Below are positions 1 through 15,400 of a stretch of DNA of 64,000 nt, one piece after another. The stretch comes from Larus michahellis. Its lineage: Eukaryota > Chordata > Aves > Charadriiformes > Laridae. The DNA lies in NCBI RefSeq assembly GCF_964199755.1, contig NC_133899.1:28809446-28873445 (forward strand), read 5' to 3'. The notes beneath the pieces were generated by a model. That model did not search any database. It was not told where the DNA came from and saw only the letters and a list, made by a program, of their open reading frames with translations. The position numbers and the translations under genes are program-made. How positions within the stretch are numbered: the first letter of the stretch is position 1; each line of letters starts with the position of its first letter.

Positions 1-4770
<4,770 letters not shown>

Positions 4771-5470
4771 AACGTCTGTAGCACTTTTTTATTATTATTA
4801 CTTTCTATTTTCTCATCTGCATGTTGGGAATCAAATGTTCATGCTACATTTATACACTACAAATAAGATTTTACTCTCAAAGTGGTGTTGGATGGCAGTG
4901 CCAGGCCAGCATACATAATTTGCATGGAAATGGTGCTAGACAGAACCTTCAGCAGGCAGGAAGTTTTGAACTGTTTTCTTGCTGCTGGAACACGTGAGAC
5001 ACCATTGCCTGTGTGGCTGACAAGCCAGGAGATGCTGAAATTCTCTTCTCCAGTTTAGAGAAGAGCAGCATAATTCTGATCATTAACGATTTTTGGTGCA
5101 TTCTGATTTTTTTTATGTTTTTTTTTTCTCTTTTTAATAGTTGGACAGGTGACTTGCACTGACAGTCAGGTTACAGCTCCCTGTAGTACCGTCAACCATA
5201 GAGTTGGTAACCAAAGTGTACATACAACTATTTATATGATTTTTTTTTTTTTTATTCTGGCAATTTTATATTGGACTGAATTGTTAAAATGTAAGACTTT
5301 AGCTGATCTTCCTTAGTTGTAGTATCAGCCATGCTTTAACAAAGTAAGTTGCAAGGGACAATTTTTACCAAAGTACTCGTTTTGGGGCAAAGAGAATAAA
5401 ACTGTGCATTCTGACACATTAAAAACCTGTGTGACCTACTGATGAAATAAACGTGTAATTAGGGGAGAGA
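4771..5470 (+). other. PCNX4: PCNX4 3' UTR (inferred end near 5.47 kb)
   Basis: This is T-rich sequence after the stop with no further coding similarity. AATAAA hexamers at 5395-5400 and 5446-5451 are the first good polyadenylation signals. The cleavage site is inferred a short way past the second. Further AATAAA motifs at 6186-6191 and 6582-6587 could serve longer isoforms. Confidence 0.55.
5395..5451 (+). promoter_or_regulatory. PCNX4: PCNX4 polyadenylation signals (two AATAAA)
   Basis: Canonical AATAAA occurs at 5395-5400 and again at 5446-5451, about 630-680 bases after the stop codon. Either would give an ordinary 3' UTR. Use is inferred from sequence only. Confidence 0.55.
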
Positions 5471-5523
5471 AGGAATTTAAGTTCAAATGGATTAACTTTA
5501 TTTCCTTCTCCCAATATCCATGT

Positions 5524-5543
5524 ATTTTTATATATATAAAAAT
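5524..5543. repeat. 20-bp perfect AT palindrome
   Basis: ATTTTTATATATATAAAAAT is a perfect self-complementary palindrome with AT repeats around it. It sits shortly after the inferred PCNX4 polyadenylation site. It is probably simple-sequence DNA. Confidence 0.7.
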
Positions 5544-5544
5544 A

Positions 5545-6224
5545 TATGTGAATTTTTTTGCAACCTATGTCTGTGTCACTAACCAGTCTTCCACAAATAC
5601 AGTGAGAGCCTGATGATGGGGGGGCAGAATCCAGCTGTTTGTGCCAGAATTAATTTTTTTTTTTTTTTTTTTTTAGCCGTACCAGAGGTTAGAACGGAAT
5701 TTGGCAATCAGTTTGCAATATTACAGGTCTTCTCGAAGACAGGTCTGGCTCCTCTCTCTAGTGGCTTGTTTATCCTGTTCGTTACCGCCAGTCTTTAGCA
5801 CATCAACATGTCTTCTCTGTAGATCAGTAGTTACAGGGTGGTTACTGCTGGCGTAGGCCAAGCAGGGTGTAGGTTATTATCTTTCTTTAACCTGTAGAAT
5901 CAATTTAAATCAGATCTGCTCCGTAACTGAATTACTACTAGGTAGAACACCCAGTGTTGTATAATTTGGAGCATGCTTATTACTTGGCTATTAGCCATTT
6001 CTTTTGATCCGTGACCATAAATGTTTTTTAAAAAAAATATGCAAACCTTGGGGTGGAATTCAGAAGTGGAAAGGAAACACTTGTCAAACTCCATGGTATA
6101 ATGCTTTAATGTACAGGATGGAATTCGCACAGAATGTTGTTGTAAGCAGCTTATTAGGTGGTGATTGGTGTGTGGGAGCATGAATAATAAACTGCCAATA
6201 ACCTAAAATCCCATTGCTTGGCCA
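5545..6224. other. Intergenic spacer after PCNX4
   Basis: The sequence is unique and AT-rich, with a poly-T tract of about 20 bases near 5655. I see no gene. One AATAAA at 6186-6191 could end a long PCNX4 transcript. Confidence 0.5.
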
Positions 6225-7200
6225 TGAACTGTGCCTGGCAATAGTGATGGAAATTGAGCTGGAAGGGGCTTTTAGAGAGAACCTGCTTCATCTCCCTCTC
6301 AAAATGAACTACTGGCAAGTTTAATCTGATCTAAAACTTTCAATACCAGGAGTATCATGAACTTGTCAAGTAGTTTGCTCCAGTTCTTTGCTGTTCTTGC
6401 AGCAGTTGGAAAGTCTGGGGTTTTTCCTAAATCTAATTAAACCTCCCTGCCTTATTGTAAGCCTCTTACTACTTGTCTTCTGTATGGTCACAGAAAACTT
6501 ACTTACCTTTTTTTGCAGCAGCAGTCTTTTATTTGAAGATGGTTATAATTTCTGCCCTCATTCTTTGTCTTCTGTAAACTGAATAAACCATTTGAGGAAA
6601 AAATGAGAGAGCTGTGATCATTTTCTCTTCCTTTCCTCTGGTTCTCTCCATCTGCTGTCAAGTCTTCTTGAAAAGCGCTGCTGGTAACCAGCCCTGGTGT
6701 CCCAGCAAGAGATCCTGATTGGTACCAGATGGAGGAACAGAATTACTGATGTGCAGAATTCCTGTTTGTGGACAGGAATGTGGAGCTGGGCTCTAATGTG
6801 CTGTAAAATCCTGTCCCTGCTACTGCAGGGAGTGTGTCCTACAGCCCCTTATTTGTTGATATTCTGAGCCAGTTCACACATCCCAGTATGTTTTGCAACA
6901 GTATGACCCTGATTCATGTTACAATTTTCTGTAACTCTCTTTAGAGTCTCTTTTTTTGGCAGAATCATGAGTTACAGCCTCTCGTTCTGTATCACAAATT
7001 TGTGCAGCTGAGTGCCCCTGTGAAGCATGTTGTTTTGTCTGCACATCCTTGAACTGTGTCCTGTTTGTTTTGGAGCATTTCTTTGATTATCAGGAATTTA
7101 GAACACCTTCAAGCCTGGTCTTGTCTGCACCTCTCCTAAGCACATAATATACGCTGTTAGTGAGATTACGGAATATCTAGCACTGTCTTTGACAGGCCCC
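6225..7200 (-). mobile_element. Ancient CR1/L3-like LINE relic, antisense to PCNX4
   Basis: Read on the minus strand this resembles an old amniote CR1 3' region. In plus orientation the order of landmarks matches CR1 complements: GAGCTGGAAGGGGCTTTTAG, a CTTGTC-type block, TTTTATTTGAAGATGGTTAT followed by a CCCTCATTCTTTGTCTTCTG block, then GATCATTTTCTCTTCCTTTC and CTGGTTCTCTCCA. It is heavily diverged with no usable frame. Boundaries are approximate, and the part beyond about 6700 is weaker. Confidence 0.55.
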
Positions 7201-9235
7201 CCCCATCGCTTTCCTGTGTGACTATGGGGAATGTTTTTAACCAGCTGTGTGCATCAGCTTTACTTAATTCTTACCAATGCCTACTTGCTTTACAGATTGT
7301 GATGTTCATCACACACAGGTCAGTGTAAGATACCTTCATTGTCGCTTTGGACAACCTTTATTTAATGAGATCAGCTTTAAAACCTTACTAGAGGATTTTC
7401 ACCCCTTTCTTGAGCCTTTACAAAAACTATTTAAATCCTGGAGACTGCCTTGGTACCATAAAGCAACAGGAATCGGTGTCAGGGAAGTGAGGTTTTCAAA
7501 CGGCAAATGCTTTGTCCTTTTTTGGCAAGTTTCTACTTCCTGCCTTTTCCTTGAACATCAGCTTCCTCTCCAAAAGAGGCAACTTCCCCCCCCCGTCATC
7601 ACTGCTGTCGCTCCTTCGTGCTGGTCTGTCTTGCGCTGCTGGTGGCAATGGCATAGTCCACAAAGGCGGGGCTGTGTTTACTTGTCTAGCAGCAACTGCC
7701 CTAAGCTCAAGCAAGGGAAGCAACCTCTTTGAGCGCAAAGGCTTAGGCTGGTTTGGGAGTGAAAAAGGAGATAAACTGGGAGAGTGAGCTGCCTACTGTG
7801 TACCGTACTGCCACATCTTCTGTGGATTAGAGGATAAAGCATCCCGTGAACATCATCTGTGCGTGTGTATTGTATTCAGAGTTGCTGCATTTTGTCATGC
7901 GGACTTACTGCTGCCCCTTTAGGACATTTCACAAACCACAGTCCAAGAACTGGTGTGTTAGCAAGTGAAATGAACCTGTTCTTCCAGAACAGCGTGAGAT
8001 GAGACAATTGTCATCACTTGTTCAGTTTTTTGGTTTTTTTTCCTAGACAGTATTTTCCATATTTGTTAAATGTCATGTTAAAAAACATCACTCTTGACTG
8101 ACTTTTTGCTGTGGTTGGAAAGATTCAGTAATTTAGAAATGGGTGGTTGTTCTTTTATTATCACTCAATGATATAAGTAAGAATTTTTTCTTACCTGGAT
8201 AGTGTGTGGCCTGAGGTACGTCCAAACATTACTGAGGCCTCTGCCAACAGGAAGAAGGTCACCAACCTTGTAAGTAGAGATGAATTAACCACTGCAGAGG
8301 TACTTTTAGCTAATGGTTGAATTGGGAGTCAGCAGGATGGTAAACGTTTCAAGTACAATCCTTGGTTCCCCAGGGCTCTTGCTGCCCAGCACCAAGAACA
8401 CCAGCACTGCTGAGACTGGACTCTGTCTGGAAGGGCCTGTTTCTGACTGAGGTGGGAACTCAGCATCTATTTCATGCTTAAATTGCCTACCCTGCGACGG
8501 CTGCCCTAAGTCAGCTCTGACACAAGCACTGCTGTCTTGGCTGTAAGCAATCTGCTGTGAAATGGATTTCTCGTTAACACCGTGTCCCCTCTTGTAGCTA
8601 CAGGCTATTCCGCTACAGGCGCTTTCCCCTGATCTTCTCTCCACGATGCTCTTTAGATTTAGCATGTGCCAGGTTCAGAGCAAGGCTGAGTGCTGCCTAC
8701 GACAGGGGTTACAATTATACCATCACCCTCTCCCTTCCCCACTGCTTTGCTGTGCGCTGCCCAATCCTCAGACTTTACAAAACAACCAGAAGACTGAGGA
8801 CTGTGGACTCTGCCGTGGTCCTGAGAGACCTAAAGACTAAATACTTCTAAATGTTGTGCCAGAAGTTAAGGGATTAACTCTAAATACACATGATGATGAT
8901 ATACGTTTTTTCTCTCAGACCACCTGTACAGCAAAGATGAAATATAATCTCCTTTTCCCAAAACAATGCTGCAAACACAGACTGTATGTCCTTACCCTTT
9001 ATATCACAAGCTTCTACTTGTGGTGTTGGTTTTTTTTGCTGAAGGTCCATTAGGAATGAAAGCGAGGGAAACAGGATCCTGTGGGTATTTGATTTTGAGC
9101 CTGCTTACCAAGGATTTGCCAATGTCATAGCAGCAGAAAAACAAAACAACGCTGCCTGGCCTCTCCTGTCTCAATTCTTGTAAGCTTAATAATTCAGTTT
9201 ACGGGAGTCTGACATGAAACAGGTATGTTTAGAAA
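7201..9235. other. Intergenic spacer between PCNX4 and DHRS7 3' ends
   Basis: Mixed unique sequence including a run of C at about 7195-7204 and another near 7588-7596. Open frames here are short and lack family similarity or splice logic. No gene or RNA was recognised. Confidence 0.5.
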
Positions 9236-9241
9236 GAGATT

Positions 9242-9394
9242 TTTATTTAGTCAAATGTGTATACAGCTTGATAGATTTGTCAAGTTACATGATGATAAAG
9301 GTACAACAGATAAAAAAAGCTTTTGTTTGCAGTCATGCAATATGAAAAAAGTTTCTCAGCCTTAGCACAAGCAGGATTTTGTACACGTCTGTCC
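9242..9394 (-). other. DHRS7: DHRS7 3' UTR with AATAAA signal
   Basis: On the minus strand the stop TAA ends at 9395 and the first downstream AATAAA is at 9247-9242 (plus strand TTTATT). The 3' UTR is therefore short, about 150-170 bases, with cleavage expected near 9220-9235. Confidence 0.65.
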
Positions 9395-9430
9395 TTACTT
9401 CTTCTTTCTTGAGTAAGAGGCATCAGCATC
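9395..9430 (-). CDS. DHRS7: DHRS7 last coding exon (36 nt, stop TAA)
   Basis: The acceptor is TCACTCTAG/GATGCTGAT. It encodes [11 protein letters not shown] and then TAA. The DAD-SY start matches the mammalian C-terminus, while the final residues are more basic. It was found by looking for the family's DADxSY ending next to an AG acceptor. The polyadenylation signal about 150 bases downstream supports this as the true last exon. Confidence 0.88.
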   Translation of the reverse strand, partial: DADASYSRKKK

Positions 9431-12400
9431 CTAGAGTGAGAGTACATTAAATCAGTGTTTCCTCCCCTTATTTAAGTAAGTCCTTTGCCCACAGTGTTAC
9501 TTTGCTCGACATACATAGATTGTGACAGTGGGCTGTTACAGTGTGGAAGTAGGAAGCTTGAAGCTGCAGGTGCCACCCTTATTTTTGCATTTCCTGCTTT
9601 TAGAGGATTTTTCCTGGTTTTTTTGTACCAAGTTAAACAAAAACCCAGTAAGACAAGTACCATCTACTGAGCAGTATTGCAAGAACAGAACACTGTCTTC
9701 AGGGATGTAAATGTTAAGTGAAGGGCCCTGACACGCAGTAGTATTGCTGAACGTACTTCTGGGAGGTGCTCAGATTATGTCTCTGATATAAAAACTAGAC
9801 ACAACCAAGGGAAATGTTTTCAAGTCTTAATTCCAAGCTGCATTAAATAACTTATACTAATGACTTATAGCTCAGCTCTGCGTTAATGCTGAGTTCTGAA
9901 CTTGCAGACGTGTGATGAAGACCAGAGCAAGACCTTTGGAGCTACACAACGCACTGACTTCACTGTTCTGTGACGTGGCCACACTGTGGTAATTCTAGAC
10001 TGTCAGGCATGCAGTGATGGAGTCTGGCCTGGCATCAGCTGCTAGGGAAGCGAGGAGGGAAAAAAGAAACGGATCCAAAAGGCAATCTCAACATTCCCAT
10101 GTCTAAAGAGTCTGTCAGCAGAGTAACAAAAGCAAGCAAGGGGAGGAGAGAGGAATACACTTACCACTCCGCTCTTAAAGTTCTGTATCCTCCTCTTGCC
10201 CATTCTGTTCATCAGCCACCAAGCCCAAGTGGGTGCATACTGCCAGAGGTAGCAAACAGCCAGATAGGGGTGGTCACTGATCCAAGCTTCCTTCAGGTCA
10301 TTGGCTGTGCTCACCAGGGTGAGCCGGACACAGCGGTCGGTTGGCATCTTGTGGGACTGATCACCGCTGTTCTCTATGGACTGGAGGAGAGAGAGAGCGA
10401 GGAGAGATTAGAACTGGACTTCTGTTTGTGGGAGAGAAAGGGCCAGGCGCTGTGCAACACACACACTCCTCCCAGTTTCTCCACAGCACACAAGTAGAAC
10501 AACCCAGCCAGTACAGCAGAGACTGGGGCTGGGGACCCTGTGCCTCACTATGCTAACCCTTTAGTCTTCCGTGGGGGAACACTTACCGCCTTCCTTTAGC
10601 ACAAATACTTAAATAAAGCAGCCTTTTAATTAATGCCTCAATTGACGGGTCAAAGAAGGTTTAAAAATGGATCTCCAAAATCTGTCCTGCTTCAGCATGA
10701 CTTCTACTTTGTTGTGAAACAGAGGTATTAGAACAAGTTACCCATTCTGCAACTGAGGGCTCCGAGAAATGGGAACTTTCCTGTTCCCAGCCGCCCACCC
10801 CATTACATGCTGCAAGTTATTCAGTAAACAAGTGAGTAGATGAGGCCACATTCCCCATTCACTTGAATATTCCTGCCAGCTCTGCTCTGTGGGCAGCCAT
10901 CTCAAACGAGAAAGCAACAGGCTTCTTCCTCAGCAGCAGGAATGCCTTGCCTGACACCCTGTCCACACGTATCGCTTCGTGAACCTAAGCCACAGCGCTC
11001 TGAGTTTATGTGCATTTCACTCCAGCAACAACAGACTGCTCTGTCAACCGCTTCTGTTTTCCAGAGCAAAAGCAATTCTGCTCTAGATTCGGTCTTCCTC
11101 CTAGGCCTTTTGCCATGCAGAAATCTGAGGAATTTGTTTTGCAAGCATTCCAGACTGTTCAAAAAGTACATCTTTTCTTTCACAGAAGTATGAGGTTCTG
11201 CAAGCCAAAAATCCTTTCAGAACTCAATTTAAAAATGGGAGCTTCTCTCCCTGCCCCCACTGGTGGGTTATCCTGAGCTTTAAATTGACTGAATTTAGGA
11301 CAGATTACATTTTGATGTATCATAGTAGCAATTTTTGCCAGATACTTTATTAGACAGCCTTTATAAAAACCAATTGCGCAGTTGTAAGGTTTTGCTTTTT
11401 CCCCTTGAACAATCACTAACAGGAAAGGAATGCATGCCTCCCATCAGCTGACTCTAGCAGTTTTGCCAGCAACAGCGTCAGCCGAACAGGGGACATCGTG
11501 ACTGGAGCAAACAAAAAGCTACCTGTGCAGAAAGGACAGTATTCCGCGTGCAGAATTGTGTCCAGAAAATCCTGGCTTTTCCCCTAAAACCGTAGCAGGG
11601 CGGTTGTACAGTAAATTTTACTAGACTTGGATTGTATGTGTTGGCAGAGAGAAGGCATAGCAACTCTCAAACTTTATTTTCATTTGGTATGGACTTGATA
11701 CCACAAAGCATTACAGGACTATACATAGTTCTGCACCAATCAAAGCATTTCTTAGTAAGAAGATGAGGTTGGCTTTTGCTATGAGGAGAAAAAGAACAGA
11801 AAACCACAAAAGGATCACTGGACCTGCAGCAAAAGTTGAATTTATCACAACAGAACTGAATCCTTACCTTTGACAGATTCTCCGTAAAGACATTTTGTAT
11901 AATCTGAGACTGTACAGGTCCTGGGCATATGTTGATAATGCTTATCTCAGGGTAGTCAGTCAGCTCCGTCCGAAGAGAATTAAAAAAACCCTAGAAGAAA
12001 AGACTATAACATAATCTTCCTTTGCCATATATCCACATGTAGCAAGGCTTTAAAGACTACATGTTTTCTTCCTAATTCTAAAGATAGCAGTATTCCACTA
12101 AAAGCAGTTCCTACTGCTTTTTTTGTCTTTCTGTGTTCAATGGCTAATCTAAAATTTTATCTGCAATTATAGACATCATTGATACCTATATCACTGACGA
12201 ATCAATCCTTGACTTCTCAAATACAACACTTCTCTACTTCTCCTCAATACTTCTCCAAACCACAGCCAGATTCTGCTGTCCCTGTATCGAGGACAAGTCC
12301 CACTGACAGAGCATTCCGGGGGCTCATTACTAGAGGTGCCACCCATCGTTAGCTCCCACTGGAGTTAGCCACAGCTACAAGTGCTCAGCCTCACTGTTCT

Positions 12401-15400
12401 GGTACTGGAAGTGCCACCAACCGTAAGAACTGCAATATTGTGGATACGATCATTTGCAAGGGAATTGTTCTTTGTGGTGAGATTAAAGATTTCACATTCT
12501 TTCTGTTGAGGAAGTGGCACTGGTTTTATAGAAGAGGAGGAAGAAAACTTTTCAGTAGGTAAAGTCAAGGCCGCACCCTGATATTTTAGGGGATAATTTG
12601 GCACCACTCAATTCACTGCAGAGTTTGAAATTTGCATCCACATAGATACAAATCTCATTTCACCTCAGGAATATGCTACCAGCGTATCTAAATTAAACAA
12701 GAATTACAAAAATTGCAAGTGTTTCTTTTCTTTAAGCTACCAGGATACAAGTTTTCTTAATCTCTGTGGCAATGCACATTTAGACAGCAACTATTATGGG
12801 GAATATGATCAATTTGGGAAGGTGCTTCCCACCAGAGTTACTGGTCAAGCACTGCAGAATTATGATTTAGCAAACTCCACATCATTTCTTACCTTTGATC
12901 TGGTTGACAACCGTTCCCTGTATTTATTATAACACATAATTTTGTGTCACAACAGAGACAGAGAGTGAGCACAGGCTGATAAATTCCTCCCACTGTACTA
13001 AAAATTTGCAATTTGTAATCCCATCCAGTTTAGGAAGAGAGCTGGCTGACCCAGAGCTCTGAAGTAAATTGCAACCCAGGGATAAAATCAGTCAGATATA
13101 CTCCTGTGACGACACAGAAGTAGTCAACTGGGGCAATCCACTAAACCTAGGCAATGAGTTGCGCACGGGTGCGCACCTATGGCCAAGAACATGGTCTCTA
13201 ATTTCCCAATTGCTGGTGACCAATTCCAGTTTATAGATTGCATACATGCTTTGCAATTACATTCTGTAAAAACACTGACCGCATATTTCAAGTTATAAGT
13301 ACCTGCAGGCCTTATATCTAGTACCGCATCTTCACAGCGTGTTATCAAAGCCTGGAGATGTGTCACTTCTAGAGGAGTAAATTCTAACATAAAGACACTT
13401 ATATGCCCAGTGTCTTTATGTCTGCTTCTGGACACATGGGAAAGCATATCAGATTTGCCAACCACGCAGTTGTTTTGGATTAAAAACCTGGGCCCTCCCC
13501 TAGATTACCTCCTGCCCTGAGAGGAGCCTCCACCAGCCCTGGTGAACACCTTCAGATGTGGCACCGATACGGCTGTGCTTTATCCATTACTCCAGGCTAC
13601 AGCCCCAACGTGCACTTCCCACATCCCCCTCTTTTTCCCAAGGGGTCTTGAGCCTGCTTGTCTCAGAAAAGCCCCTTAACACCCAAGTTGTGCAGTCCCA
13701 TCACAAAAGTTGTGCCACCAGTCCAGCTGAGGAAAAAGTAACACGTAAAAAGACACTAGACCCCAAAGGGGAGAAGGTGTCAGCGTGTGCAATGAGCATG
13801 GCCACTTGGGTGAGGGGAGACGTGGAACTGCTCCATGTACACATGAATGCTTTGCATCCTATTCACTGCAGCAGAGACGGGAAGCCCAGGCCCTCCTAGA
13901 AACACAGCCTAAACAGCAGCCTATGCAGCTGTCTTCCCTCCTTTGGGCAATCGTTAGTTATTCCATCAACACTAAACTGCATGAGCAGGACCAAGCCAAG
14001 AGCTCTCCTAGCCCACACTCCCTGGTGACTTGGTGAGGAACAGAATTGACTCCCATTTTGCCTGAAGCAGACAAACTCAAGATGTACTTCCAGGAGCTGA
14101 AGAAGTGGAAGAGTGTGTGTCTGGGAATGCTACGAGAGAAAGGAAGCCAGAAACGTTGCTCAGTCGCTTGTGACAAAGTACATACACCTGCTCAAATGCT
14201 GGGAGGCTTCTGGCATCCAAGTTCTACCTAAAAATGGGCACCTGCCCGCAGTTTCGAGTAGCCACACAAAGGCACACAGCAGTGGCCAGCTCTGTAGGCA
14301 ACTTCAGACGCCTTCCTGCAGAGCACACTGGCTCTGGCACCCTGCACTCAGACTGCTGCTTCTCTCCAAGTGTTACAAAGGGAGCCTTGCTGACCTGAGC
14401 AAGCTGCAAGATACCAAAATCTCAGTATTGGTCCAGCGATCTTATGTTGTCTTTGGAGGTCCTGTCTACACAGCGGCCGAGCACAGGGCTGCTGAGACTT
14501 TTTTCAGAGTAGCACTGTCAAAGTCAGTGCTATTTCATTAAAGGGTTGCACAGCCTGTAAACATGAAATGCATGTTGCCAGAGATCACAGCAAGCTCCTG
14601 TTTCTGCTCTGTGGGCATTCTGCTATCCTCCCCCATTTCAAGGGTTTTGTGTGGCCTCTCCTTCCCTTGTGCTGCAGTTCCAAGTTTTTGCACTGTGGAA
14701 GAGGTGCAGTCTTCACCAACACAGGATGGCCAAGGACACTTGCTCAGCCAAAATCCTGGCTGATGCTCGCTAAACAGAGCCTCCTGAAGAGTCCCCTCTG
14801 GAGGCTCTATCTACAGTATATACAGGTTCTCTAATTCCAGCTCTTCTCTCGGAATACACAAAGGTAGCTGGTATGAAATTCCTCCACTTCCTCCCAGAAG
14901 AGAAGCTTAAAGTTCTTAAGCAAGAAAAGAAAGTGCTCTCTTTTCTTTAAATTCAGGCAGGGGCAGCGCCAGATTTGGGAGCAGTAAAGGAACTCAAGTG
15001 CAAGGGGAAGAATCTGAGTGTTTCCCCCAAGCCCAGACTGAAGCCAGCTCTTACATGCCGACAAAGGGTCTGTTGAACAAGAACCGCTTTAAGCCATTTC
15101 TGGGCCTTTCCAGCTTAGTGACCAAATCCTAGAAGACACTGAAGAAGGCAAGGCTGAACTGACTTCTACTACAACAGAAACATTTAGAAATTCCCCTAAT
15201 GGCCAAAAACTGAACCAAGAGAGTAGTGGTTGCTGCTCAGTGCAGTCCACGTGCTTATTAGACAAGTTCCTGATTAAGGAACATTTTGATGGCCACCATT
15301 TCTGATCCATTCCACGTGCCACCAATTATATGAAAGACAACTAGATCATGATGATGTCCATGAGCATCATCACACTAAGAGAGAAACTGTATCAGTCAGA

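Noticed and set aside
7277-7732. A 151-codon plus-strand frame between PCNX4 and DHRS7
   Set aside because: No family similarity, no splice logic and no promoter. It lies between two gene 3' ends.
13124-13465. A 113-codon minus-strand frame in DHRS7 intron 4
   Set aside because: It has a GTG start and no similarity recognised. Exons 4 and 5 join in frame without it, so it is not a missed exon.
14113-14541. A 142-codon frame in DHRS7 intron 4
   Set aside because: Antisense to the gene, low information and overlapping open frames on the other strand. It is probably chance.
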